Assembly (NCBI GenBank): GCA_002887195.1
Contig: PJAB01000648.1
Location: 1-22,563 of the forward strand
DNA length: 22,563 bases
Source of the DNA: Chrysochromulina parva
Lineage: Eukaryota > Haptophyta > Prymnesiales > Chrysochromulinaceae
Reading direction: 5' to 3'
The notes under the pieces were generated by a model. The model was given only the letters and a program-made list of their open reading frames with translations, was not told where the DNA came from and made no database searches. Positions 1 through 8,805 of this stretch are shown piece after piece. The translations under genes were made by a program, and so were the position numbers. Within the stretch, counting starts at the first letter, position 1. Every line of letters begins with the position of its first letter.

Positions 1-1892
1 ACGTTCCACGCGAGCGACAGGCGTCGATGCACAATCTTGATGTTGGCTGCAGCCCCCTTGAGAAGCAACCGCGTCGCCTTGCCGCGTGCGGACGCCTGCT
101 CGTGCCAGACACGCAGGGCAGGAACAAGGGTGCCCGCTGACCAACGCCGCACCCAGGCATGCCACGCTATCATCTGGTGCACGTGGCGAGCCCACAACCA
201 CCAGCAGCTGCGCAGCTGCTTATTCAGGAGCTTGGCCAACGCACGACGCAAGCCTTCCAGCTTCGCTGATCGAGCGCTGATCGACTCTTGCCAATGGCGG
301 ACTGCGGATTCGAGGCCGCGATAAACCCTCAATGCGACGACGCGACGCGTTCGCACCCGAGTGACGGCGCTCGATGCAGCAGAGTCTGCCCACAAATGCC
401 ACGCACGAGTGCGCCTTTCGTGAGCCAGACGGTTCAAGAGGCTGCGCCACTTTTCTCCTTTATGCGCCACCGTTGCAATCGCGGCAAAGCCCAACGACAG
501 CCTTCGATAGCGGAGATGGATTGCACTTGCGCGCCGCTGTTTAAGTATCGCCTGACGAATGGCTAAAATGGAGACCCACGTATTCCAACCAACAATGCAT
601 TGCCGGTTGCGCTCCCGTGCGCCAAAGAAAACTAGCCGACGAAGCTCGTCACACTGCGCGTGCAGTGAAGCAAGGGCCGCGCCCATCTGTCTGCCAGACC
701 AGTGAGTCTCTCCTTGGCGCATTGTCAAGTGCATCTCAGATCGCTGCTGTGCTGTTCGGCGCCAGGTACGAAACGCGGTGGTGAGCTTCCTCTTTTGTAC
801 GACCGCCTCACGGCGCTGCGCGGCAGGGTCAAATGACTGTTGCCGCCATAGTTGTAGCCCTGCTGCCAGCCGAGCTTGGTCCTGCTGCCAGACAAGTCGA
901 GCAAGTAATAAGAGTGAGCGCTTCCGCGCTGCCACAAACGCTGCACGGCTCGATCTGTACACTGCCCAAGTTTGCCACGCTGGTGCCACTGAGCGGTGGT
1001 AAATATGGGCAACTGTCCTTTCCATTCTTGATAACACTTCAAGTCGCCTGATGCGCAGAGCACGGAATCCACGGTTTGCAACATAGTCTTGCCATGCAAG
1101 CCAGCCTATTTCGATGAACCTATGCCTCAGTGCACGCAAGGCACTGCCATAAGCCAACGCACAGAGGCAATGTTGCGCAACGCATGCAGCCCACGTGTTC
1201 CACGCCCGTGACGTGTGCCGCAGCATCAAATGTGAATCAGCCTTGCTTACTCGCCATGATGTCGCAGTATTTGAACATGCCATCTCTGCCCAGGCATTCA
1301 GAGCGCGAAGAAGAGCGAGCGCTTCCAGCTTGATGGCGACCAAGCGCCCGAGGCTCTCGCTGCGGGTGCGGGACGCGCTGTGCTCCACCCACGAACTCCA
1401 GGCGGGCCACAGCCTTCGATTGATGACCTTGGCTGTGATGCTCTCGAGTTGATCGTGCACCTGTGCGACTCGCGCCACATTGCTGAGCCACTCGATGAAT
1501 GGCCGCATGAGGCGTGTACGCCGGACGTGACTCTCGCTCACAAAGTCATCTCTTCTCTCTCTCATCTCAGGAGAGGTCTCAGGACATGATCGAGCACCAT
1601 CAACGCCCTCAGCTCCATGAAAAATGTCCGGAAGCGTGGGAGATGAGTTCGCAATCACCGAGGTGCGTGAAAATGCTTGCTCCAGTTGCGCGGCAATAGC
1701 ACGAGCGGCCTGTGCAGACGCTCGTGCCTGTGCTGATGAGCTCGAAGCTTGCTCTGTCGATGCTGCAGCAGTGCACTGCGGAGTCCGAGGAGAGATAAGT
1801 GGTGGAGAGCATGCTTGAATTTGAAGTGGTGGAGAGTCTGCTTGCACTGTCGAGGAATCTGCTTGCAGTCGTCGAAAGACTGCTTGCTCCAT
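1..1892 (-). CDS. SFI1-like Trp-repeat (centrin-binding type) protein, partial at left edge
   Basis: The minus strand is open without a stop from 1892 to the window edge (630 codons), so the C-terminus is missing. The first ~125 residues are Ala/Ser/Pro-rich and probably disordered. From about position 1500 down to 1 there are at least 13 helical repeats with a conserved core L-x3-[FLW]-x2-W: LWPAWSSW, LLRALNAW, SRAWNTW, EIGWLAW, APAWQTW, LAAGLQLW, LTTAFRTW, IVGWNTW, TRAWHLW, ESAVRHW, MIAWHAW, LVPALRVW. Most are about 30-35 residues apart. This matches the SFI1 repeat consensus. In that family each repeat forms part of a long helix that binds one centrin at centrosomes or basal bodies. The start is chosen at ATG 1892; ATGs at 2009 and 2306 are also in frame, but the sequence between them looks non-coding. 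The function is inferred from repeat architecture only; a generic Trp-rich coiled coil is the alternative. Confidence 0.72.
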   Translation of the reverse strand, partial: MEQAVFRRLQADSSTVQADSPPLQIQACSPPLISPRTPQCTAAASTEQASSSSAQARASAQAARAIAAQLEQAFSRTSVIANSSPTLPDIFHGAEGVDGARSCPETSPEMRERRDDFVSESHVRRTRLMRPFIEWLSNVARVAQVHDQLESITAKVINRRLWPAWSSWVEHSASRTRSESLGRLVAIKLEALALLRALNAWAEMACSNTATSWRVSKADSHLMLRHTSRAWNTWAACVAQHCLCALAYGSALRALRHRFIEIGWLAWQDYVANRGFRALRIRRLEVLSRMERTVAHIYHRSVAPAWQTWAVYRSSRAAFVAARKRSLLLLARLVWQQDQARLAAGLQLWRQQSFDPAAQRREAVVQKRKLTTAFRTWRRTAQQRSEMHLTMRQGETHWSGRQMGAALASLHAQCDELRRLVFFGARERNRQCIVGWNTWVSILAIRQAILKQRRASAIHLRYRRLSLGFAAIATVAHKGEKWRSLLNRLAHERRTRAWHLWADSAASSAVTRVRTRRVVALRVYRGLESAVRHWQESISARSAKLEGLRRALAKLLNKQLRSCWWLWARHVHQMIAWHAWVRRWSAGTLVPALRVWHEQASARGKATRLLLKGAAANIKIVHRRLSLAWN

Positions 1893-2504
1893 CTTTTTTG
1901 CGTGTTGCGAAAATTTGCGCGTCGCGGCGGGCACAGATCGCCAACGAAAAAGTCCAGTACACAAAGGATGAAACCACCCACCGCGGGTTCGGTCGGTTCC
2001 CGGGGTCATGGCGTGGTCCTGCGTGTGCGTTGGTGGGTCGGGTTGGTTGTGAGGTTCGTCTGTGTGATCCGTGTGTGCCGTGTGTGTTCCGGCTCCCCAC
2101 CCGGGTTTTTTGACGGACTCGTCATAGGTTGTGTGCTCCTTATCCCAAACACCCAAAGGTCTACGCCACACCAGCGACCCTTCCTGTGCGGGGTTCTTGA
2201 GTGTTTTGCGGGGTACTGGAAATGAGATCGTCACGCGTTGGTCTGCAGCGTGCAGGCGTTGGTTCTTGGTTGCCTTGCTGAGTTGATTTGACGACCGATA
2301 CAACATATGTACATGTAGTTGTAGAGACGATCTTGTTCTCTCGTGTCTCCGTCCGGATCAGCCAAATTTGGGGGTTCTCTCTCCTCAGTTTGTACAGTAC
2401 TTCGTGTGGAGGTCGTACCCTCTTCGTGAGGAGAGCTCTTCTGAGCGGACTCGTGGAGGACGGAGCGCTTGGTACGGCGCGTTTGAGATCTCGAAAGTTG
2501 TGTG
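1893..2504. promoter_or_regulatory. Divergent intergenic region between SFI1-like gene and TruB gene
   Basis: This 612-bp region separates two divergently transcribed genes and should hold both promoters. It is rich in GTGTGT/CGTGTG runs (about 2000-2100). It carries a GTGTG-CCGGCTC-CCCGGG-T6 block at 2078-2112 that recurs upstream of the gene at 14100. A TATA-like but unproven AT-richer stretch lies around 2300-2325. The minus-strand frame of the SFI1-like gene happens to stay open up to 2306, but composition there does not resemble the repeat protein. Confidence 0.4.
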
Positions 2505-3566
2505 ATGACGGCCCTGAGCATGACGCTCCTTGCGTCCGCAACGGTCTTGTCTCGCGTGTGTCCACGGTCGACCGTGCGGCTGCTATACTCGCGGCGCACG
2601 GTGCCAGCTGCATGCATAACTCAGCCAGCTGAATCCCGGCCTGCGCTGCCAGATGGTTTTGTTGTTGTCGACAAGCCTACAAACATGACGTCGTTCGACG
2701 TCGTTTTCAAAGTCCGCAGCACGCTGGAAAAGCACTTCAAGGCGCACGGGCACACGTTTGGGCGTCGGTCTAGGCTCAAGGTCGGCCACGGTGGCACGCT
2801 CGACCCGCTCGCGACCGGCTTCTTGGTTGTCGGTGTGGGTGGTGGCACGAAGCGGCTCCAAAAGTACCTCACAGGTGCCAAGGGCTACACGGCGACGGCA
2901 CAGCTAGGCGTGGAGACGGACACGCAAGACTCTGAAGGCACGCAGCTCTCAGCGGCGCCCTTTGCGCACGTGACACGCAAAGCGCTCGAGGAAGCTGCTG
3001 CACGGCTGACGGGCCCGATCATGCAGAGGCCGCCAATCTATTCGGCGCTGCGCAAGGACGGCAAGCGCCTGCACGAGCTCGCGCGCGCCGGCAAGATCCA
3101 GCCAGACGAGGTGGAGGCGCGTCCGGTCACTGTCTACGAACTCACAGTCGGTGCCTTCGATGCCCAAGCGGGTACATTTGATCTCACAGTGCAATGCTCG
3201 GGCGGTACCTACATACGATCTCTCATTGTGGAGATCGGGCGCGCGGTGGAGAGCGCGGCGCATATGACGGCGCTCCGCCGCACGCGCCATGGTCCATTCT
3301 GCTCGCTCGAGGAGGCGCACGTGCTCAGAACGGCGCCTCCACTTCGGGCGCTCGCCTCTGCCGGCGTGGTGCCTGTGACTGGGGAGGAGCTACGCGAGCC
3401 GACGAGGCTGCTTGAGGCAGTGGAAGAGGCGAACCGAGCTCTCGAGGCGAGTGGCGCCCTTGAGGTGGCCGAGGAGATGGCCGGGGCAGACGAGCCCGGC
3501 GTCGCTCTCGAGATGGCCGATTCAGACGAAGAGCCCGACGGTCAGACCTCCAAACGGGCAACGTGA
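2505..3566 (+). CDS. truB: tRNA pseudouridine synthase TruB/PUS4 type, probably organellar
   Basis: This enzyme isomerises U55 in the T-loop of tRNAs to pseudouridine. Family hallmarks run in order: GFVVVDKPTNMTSFDVV (about 51-67), the catalytic motif GHGGTLDPLATG with Asp100, GGGTKRLQKYL, KGYTATAQLGVETDTQDSEG, the RPPIYSALRKDGKRLHELAR substrate-binding segment, and CSGGTYIRSLIVEIGR. The core (about 50-275) is full length for the TruB family. Residues 1-45 are hydrophobic and Arg/Ser/Thr-rich with no acids, like a mitochondrial or plastid presequence, so organellar action is inferred. The last ~75 residues are Glu/Ala-rich and acidic and are not part of the family fold. The start is ATG 2505; a second in-frame ATG is five codons on. 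The frame is intronless. Identity is very secure; the compartment is not. Confidence 0.95.
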   Translation: MTALSMTLLASATVLSRVCPRSTVRLLYSRRTVPAACITQPAESRPALPDGFVVVDKPTNMTSFDVVFKVRSTLEKHFKAHGHTFGRRSRLKVGHGGTLDPLATGFLVVGVGGGTKRLQKYLTGAKGYTATAQLGVETDTQDSEGTQLSAAPFAHVTRKALEEAAARLTGPIMQRPPIYSALRKDGKRLHELARAGKIQPDEVEARPVTVYELTVGAFDAQAGTFDLTVQCSGGTYIRSLIVEIGRAVESAAHMTALRRTRHGPFCSLEEAHVLRTAPPLRALASAGVVPVTGEELREPTRLLEAVEEANRALEASGALEVAEEMAGADEPGVALEMADSDEEPDGQTSKRAT

Positions 3567-4376
3567 TACGAGTCTACTATACGCCCGAATGGACACGAGC
3601 GTGGCAGGACACCTACTGTGGCACGCGCTGATCCGCGGAGCGGAAGTACTTGGAAAGTTGACGCTGTTCGTAAAAGCAACGACAGCTGTGCAGCTGTAAC
3701 CTGTACGGTGATCGGTCGTTACGCTCTCCGTCTGGCCGCGGGCCGGAGTGCCGCGTGTGTGCCGTGCGGAGACATGCGATCGGTCCCGGCATGTGTACCG
3801 CCGCTACCGCTACGGTAATAGTCTAAGAGCTTTTTTCTTCTTTCGCAAAGACGGGTCAACAGAAAGATTTCAAGTCTGAGTGGGCCGAATTTAGGCCGAA
3901 ACATGTGCAATGTCCATCCGATGGAGTCCATGATTACTCGCTCAGAATCTCGATCTGTGGGCCGACATGCCGAATGCACCATCCATGGCGACCATCCGAT
4001 CCCACCAACGAATTCGAAATTGCTTAATTGGGCCATGCCGTGCTGTCGACCCGCCCCGTGTCCATGTGCCCGTGTCGCGTGTCTGGGCCGATTCTGGGAT
4101 TGACCCAAAGGGGTAGGGGGAGGTATTCTTTCTGGATTCACACATTATCCACACCACCTGATTTTGAACTCAGTCGCGCTGGTCTCTCTAGGCTCAAGCC
4201 GACGTTTCACGTTAGCACGCGGGGTCCCAAGACCGAGCGACAACGTGTCCACGCGTGGTCGGAATGCTCCTGCGCATAGGATGCATCCCCTGAGGAGTCC
4301 ACGCACGCAGAGGAGGCGTGCCGTGGCGTCACCTCGCCAGCGCCAATCAACGTGGCACACGCCTTCAGCAGCTGGC
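3567..4376. other. Intergenic spacer between TruB and SAM-like gene; nothing recognisable
   Basis: The 3' ends of two convergent genes face each other across 810 bp. I see no convincing coding pattern, tRNA or snoRNA. A GTGTCC/GTGCCCGTGTCGCGTGTC stretch at about 4056-4085 weakly resembles the GTGTG-rich motifs near 2070 and 13880. The short open frames here have no compositional or motif support. Confidence 0.4.
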
Positions 4377-5102
4377 TCAGAATGGACGCTCCATCAGGCG
4401 TTTGTGCGCTTCGGCACGGGCGTGTGATCGCGGTGAGAGCTCTTGAGCCGGGGTGCGCGCGCGCTGTGGCGTTTGCATAGCTTGCTGGTGCCGTTGGCTT
4501 TGCGCCATCGCCTCGTGCTCTTGCGCGTAGCGGCGGGCCAGCTCCTGCTGCATCCGATGAGCATGCTCGAACTGGAGACGTTCTTGCCTCTGTATCTGGT
4601 CCATCGCCTGTCGCTGCGCAGCCGCGTCCGGGCCATCCCACTGCAGCTGCCGCTGCGATGAAGCCGGCTCTCGTATCGACGACCCGCGCACATCCGGATA
4701 GTAGCCGACACCATGAGGGCCATTCTTGAACACAAAACCTGGTCGACCACCTACGAATGACGGGCTCTGGATGAAGTCTGACGGCGCCATGACCGAGTCT
4801 GGCGAACGATCCCGACGATGCTGCTTGTGCTGCGGGGTCGTGCCATTGGCGAACATGCGTTGAAGGTCCTGCAACTCCTGCGCCTCTGGCGCTGGAGCGC
4901 GCACATTGTGCTGCACCCTCAAGTCGCGGATGGCTGCTTCCACTCGGCGGAGTTTGCCCAGCTTCAGTGGCAGAGGCGCCAGAATTTGCTGCCAATCCTC
5001 GTCAGTGAGGTGCGCCAAGTCCAGCCTCGAACTCGCAAACCCGGCCAGCCGCTCGCCAATGGGAAGACCGGCCTGGGTCGCCCAGGACTTCACCTCACCC
5101 AT
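4377..5102 (-). CDS. SAM-domain-like protein with FKNGPHGVGYY motif, unknown function
   Basis: The frame encodes 241 residues from ATG 5102; an upstream GTG at 5120 is not a plausible eukaryotic start. Residues ~2-62 (VKSWATQAGLPIGERLAGF, then LTDEDWQQILAPLPLKLGKL) have the helix pattern and the L-TDEDW-LG-KL spacing of a SAM domain, a protein or RNA interaction module. At ~121-137 is PGFVFKNGPHGVGYYPD, an FKxGxxGxGYYxD signature that I associate with predicted proteins of algae and oomycetes, without a known role. Residues ~155-225 are Gln/Arg/His/Glu-rich with coiled-coil character (MDQIQRQERLQFEHAHRMQQ), and the tail is basic. The gene starts 153 bp from the divergent SDR gene, so they may share a promoter. 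The SAM call is by pattern, not by search. Confidence 0.6.
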   Translation of the reverse strand: MGEVKSWATQAGLPIGERLAGFASSRLDLAHLTDEDWQQILAPLPLKLGKLRRVEAAIRDLRVQHNVRAPAPEAQELQDLQRMFANGTTPQHKQHRRDRSPDSVMAPSDFIQSPSFVGGRPGFVFKNGPHGVGYYPDVRGSSIREPASSQRQLQWDGPDAAAQRQAMDQIQRQERLQFEHAHRMQQELARRYAQEHEAMAQSQRHQQAMQTPQRARTPAQELSPRSHARAEAHKRLMERPF

Positions 5103-5255
5103 TGACACACGAAAGGACACATTGGAAGGCTGTCTATTGGCCCAAAGTAAAAGTCCGCACAGACTTCGTCAAATTGATCGACATGCAGCACACGAACCTG
5201 GTGGATCAACCGCAACGGCGCTCATCGGGATCCCAACAATTTCATGTGAATCTCA
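5103..5255. promoter_or_regulatory. Putative bidirectional promoter
   Basis: Only 153 bp separate the start codons of the divergent SAM-like (minus) and SDR (plus) genes, so both core promoters must lie here or within the transcribed ends. No clear TATA or CCAAT element is visible. If the SDR protein starts at its second Met (5313), the region is 210 bp. Confidence 0.4.
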
Positions 5256-6492
5256 ATGCTAGCACCATTCTCCTCGGCTTTCTGGACGCCGGTACAGCCC
5301 TTACTACCGGGTATGCTCCTAATTCTCCTGAGCATGCTTGACACTGTACAGCCAGCCAGCCTCGTGAGACCACGCTACGCAGTTTTTGGCGGTAGTGGCT
5401 TCATCGGTAGCCGTGTGTGCAAGGCACTTGTCGAGGCGGGCTGCTCCGTGGCCTCAATCTCTCGAACGGGCAAGTGTCCTGAATGGGCTGCCGAGGAGCC
5501 ATGGAGCGCGCAGGTGAACTGGCTAGCAGCAGATATGCTCTCGCCGCCAGCGCAGCTAGCAGCCGAGCTTGGAGCCATCGATGGAGCCGTTAGCTGCGTC
5601 GGCAACATGCGGCCCTCGCCAACGTGGCGGGACTTCTTCGGCCTCCACTGGGACTATGAATCGCTCACACGCGAGAATGGCCTCGTCACGTGGCGCATCT
5701 GCGAGAGCGCGCGTGCCGCAGGGGCCTCGCGAATGGTAGTGCTCTCCGTCTCCTCGAGCAAGAAGTGGGCGTTCGGCGGCGCGTTGATGGGTTACATTGA
5801 CGGCAAGTTGGAGGCGGAGGCTGCAGGCCGGTGCCTCTTTGGCGACGAACACGTCGCAGTGGTCGGCCCCTCCCTCGTGCTCGGTGGAGGCCGCTTTGCC
5901 GGCCTGCTGAGGCCGTACGCGGCCATCTGTGACAGCGCGCCCATCCGCGCGCAAACCAGGTTTTTCAAGGCCCTCAAGTCTGGCGTCAGCAGCGGTTACG
6001 CTCCGCAGGACACTGTGAATGAGGTCGCACTCACACCACCAGCAGCGGTCGATGCAGTCGCCCGTACCGTGTGCGCGTGCCTTCTCGAGACGATCCCAGC
6101 ATCCCGCCTAGCCTCATTCAAGGAGCAGCAGCGCGCCGAAGACCAGATCCGCGACCTGCTCAAGGAGAGAGAGGCGGCGGGGGCTTGTGAGGAGATAGCG
6201 ACAGAACGCTCAACAGAACGCGCGGACCCCGCCTATGGCCTCGTGCCACCACGGCGCCTCGGGCACATTCCCTCCACTCTGACCCTGTGCTGGCTGCGAG
6301 TCATCGATCCCCGTCTTGGCAGATGACTTCATGTACGTCGACGGCACCGACCAGATCAACAGCGTGGCGGCCGATTCGGGAACTCTATCGGTACTCGCCG
6401 CGGCCGTCGCCGTTGTGCGCGAGCGCCGCGGGGCGGCTGCGACCGGTGAGGTGCTCGGCACACCCCTCGGCCAGCCTGTCGACCTGAGATCC

Positions 6493-6535
<43 letters not shown>

Positions 6536-7071
6536 GTAGCAGCAGCAGCGGCAGCAGCAGCAGCACCACCTGCTCCTCCGCCAGCAGTCTCGGTAGCGTC
6601 GGATTGGAAGGCAGCATTCTGTGGCAGCGGATGCCGCTCGACGACAAGCCAGCGGACGCGGCCAGCCTCGAGAACGATGCCTTCCGGGAGGCGCTCAACC
6701 GTGATCCGAGGATGTGGCGCTCCTTTTCGCGCGCCGAGCTCCACCAGCTGGGCGTGCCAGCCGAGGTGCCCGAACAGACCTTCATCCGTGAACAGACCTT
6801 CATCCGTGAACAGACCCCTCCGGTGCATGCAAGTGCTCACCACGGCGCCCCTCTCTCCCCACAGGTGCCCGAACAGACCTTCATCCGGGTCGAGGACGCC
6901 TATTACAAACCGAGCACCGCGGCGGCGCAGTCGCCGAGCGCGTTTGGATCTCCGTACGAGGGAGCCCTTTTTGGGTACAAGCCGTTACTCTTCCCCTGGA
7001 CGCCGGCAGCGGCACTTGTTGGCTTCTTTGCCGGCGCCATCTTCTACGGGCCGCCGGTGCCGTCTGGGTAG
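5256..7071 (+). CDS. Atypical SDR (Rossmann NAD(P)-binding) protein with Ser-rich tail and C-terminal membrane segment
   Basis: Exon 1 (5256-6186) encodes an extended-type SDR fold. It has the nucleotide-binding loop YAVFGGSGFIGSRV (GGSGFIG at 45-51), a conserved SCVGNM segment after beta-4, and YIDGK with Tyr180/Lys184 matching YxxxK. The closest families I recognise are NDUFA9/Coq11-like and plastid atypical SDRs, usually in organelle membranes. A GTGAGG donor at 6187 and an acceptor ending at 6322 join it in frame to 6323 onward (YVDGTDQINSVA). A poly-Ser run, a divergent linker and a C-terminal hydrophobic stretch (AAALVGFFAGAIFYG) follow. A second, optional intron is 6766-6864. Without the first intron the protein stops at 6326 (356 residues) and the downstream frame has no good start of its own. 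Met20 (5313) is an alternative start. The SDR call is firm; the fusion is inferred. Confidence 0.75.
6187..6322 (+). other. Predicted intron in SDR gene
   Basis: This 136-nt interval runs from GTGAGG to TTGGCAG. Removing it joins the SDR frame to the downstream Ser-rich frame (phase 1) and bypasses the stop at 6324-6326. It carries no TGATGGCCTC repeats and no flanking exon duplication. It is unproven without a transcript. Confidence 0.5.
6494..6566 (+). repeat. AGC trinucleotide microsatellite (poly-Ser)
   Basis: About 24 consecutive AGC-type triplets are interrupted only by GGT and GGC. In frame they encode a run of Ser with two Gly. The repeat lies between the SDR domain and the membrane segment and is expected to vary in length. 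Confidence 0.95.
6766..6864 (+). other. Candidate 99-nt in-frame intron flanked by an exon duplication
   Basis: The interval begins GTGCCCG after GAG and ends CCCCACAG. The 23 nt that open it are repeated exactly at the start of the next exon (6865-6887). Its length is a multiple of three and it has no stop, so retained and spliced forms both give an intact protein (33 residues more or less). It also contains an 18-nt internal tandem copy. Confidence 0.45.
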
Positions 7072-7296
7072 GCGCTGCGGGCCCGCTCGGGAGAACTTCG
7101 TTATAATCGATCATTCGATTGGTTGCCTGACTCCATGTCGATCCACAAATCAAGATGATCGCAAACGTTTTCGGACACGCTCCTTGGAGTCAGTCTTGGA
7201 GTCAGTCTTACCCGCGTATACAGGTTGTAGTCTTTTTGTAGTCTTTCACAGCAATGTGTTTTTCGTTCACAGTCCGAATTTTAACGGACAACGAAG
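7072..7296 (+). promoter_or_regulatory. Upstream region of the kinesin-like gene
   Basis: This 225-bp region has an inverted CCAAT (GATTGG, about 7115). It also has two short tandem duplications: TTGGAGTCAGTC twice near 7182-7207 and TTGTAGTCTTT twice near 7223-7247. The sequence is AT-richer than the flanking coding DNA. The precise start site is not visible. Confidence 0.35.
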
Positions 7297-8771
7297 ATGG
7301 CCGACCTCTACTCGCTGGGAGAAGAGCCGCAGCGCTGCCGCGTCGTAGCGTACCAGGCGGTGCCTCTCGTCGGTACAGCGAAAGGCGAGAAGGACGACCT
7401 ATATATTACGCCCCAAAAGGTCGTCGTGCTTGGCCTCGGGGCTGAGGCGGGTGCTGTCGGCGGGGTGGCGACCGCCGACGGAAAGAACAGCGAGTTCCTC
7501 GTTGACGAGACGTACGGGCCGAATGTGCAGCCGCTCGACGTTGCGCAGAGCGTGGTGCCGCAGCTCACACGCTCGGCCGCGCGCGGTGCCAACGGCTTGC
7601 TCTTCGTGCTCGGGGAGAGCGGCTCGGGCAAGACGGAGCTCATGCACGGCACCGGCACTGCACCAGACTTCGCATCGGCCAGCGCGGCCGGCCCGTCGTC
7701 GGTGAAATGGGAGGGCCTCGTCGAGCGCGCGATCGACGAGATCTTTGAGGAGATCACGACGTACGAGGCGGCCAACCAGCAGGCAGCGCACGTGGTGCGC
7801 ATGCAATTCCTCAACATCGTGGAGGAGCGTGTGCAGGACCTACTGCAGCCCAACTGCCACGCGCACGACCTGAGCCTCGTCGAGCGCGCCGACGTCGGCA
7901 CTGAGGTGCCTGGTGCCTATCAGGTCGAGCTGAGCAGTAAGGCGCAGGGCTTGCGCCTCTACCGCACCGCACGCGACGAGCTGCAGCGGCTCGAGCGCTA
8001 TCACGGTGTCAACCGAGCAGCCTCGTGCTGCATGCTCACGATCTCGATCGTGCGCCGTGGCATGCCGCGCGCCGCGGGCGCAGTTCTCGGATCTGGTCTC
8101 CTTGCGCAGTTCTCGGATCTGGTCTTCGGCGCGGCCGGCGCGGCCGGCGTGGCCGGTAGCGAAGGCGCGATGCAGAGCGCGCTCACGATCGTCGAGCTGC
8201 CGGGCACCGAGCGGCTCGCGGAACCTCGGGATCAGCTCCACGTGTCCGAGTCCCCTTTTCTGCACCGATCGCTCCTGCAGTTCTCAGACCTGGTGCATGC
8301 ACTTGCGAGCCGCTCCACGGCCGAGCACGTGCCCTGGCGAGGCGGCAAGCTCACTTCCCTGCTTCACGGCAAGCTGGGTGTGAACGCGCTCACACGGAGT
8401 GTGGCGACGGTGCGCTGTGGGCAGCCAAAGTGCTCGGCAGCGACGCTCGCGCTCGCGTCACGGATGCGCGACGTGCTGTGCTACCCGGTGCTCAACACGG
8501 CGGCCGCGCAGGGGCTGCTCACGATCTCCCGATCGGAGATCCTCGCTCTGAAAGAGGATCTCTCCCAGATGGTCGCCAAAGGTATCGAAACGCTCTCCCC
8601 CAGTCGGCCTCCGTCCGAGGCTGGGAGGGGGCAGCCTCCGCGCAAGAAGCTCGACCTGGTGGACACGCTCCAGAACCCGATCAAGATGGCCACGCCACGT
8701 GGCACGCAGCCGGCGCAGCCGGCGACGAAGGCGACACCGCCGAAGGAGGAGGAGGAGCAGCAGCAGGGCGT

Positions 8772-8805
<34 letters not shown>

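Noticed and set aside
3719..4141. 140-codon minus-strand open frame in the spacer after TruB
   Set aside because: No domain, atypical composition, and many comparable frames in all phases; likely chance in GC-rich DNA.
4207..4995. 262-codon minus-strand frame overlapping the SAM-like gene
   Set aside because: Another frame of the same strand with Ala/Arg/Ser-rich chance composition; the 4377-5102 frame has the SAM-like pattern and the GYY motif.
6385..6843. Minus-strand frame with poly-Ala (and a poly-Leu sister frame)
   Set aside because: Artefact of reading the AGC microsatellite antisense; the plus strand continues the SDR gene.
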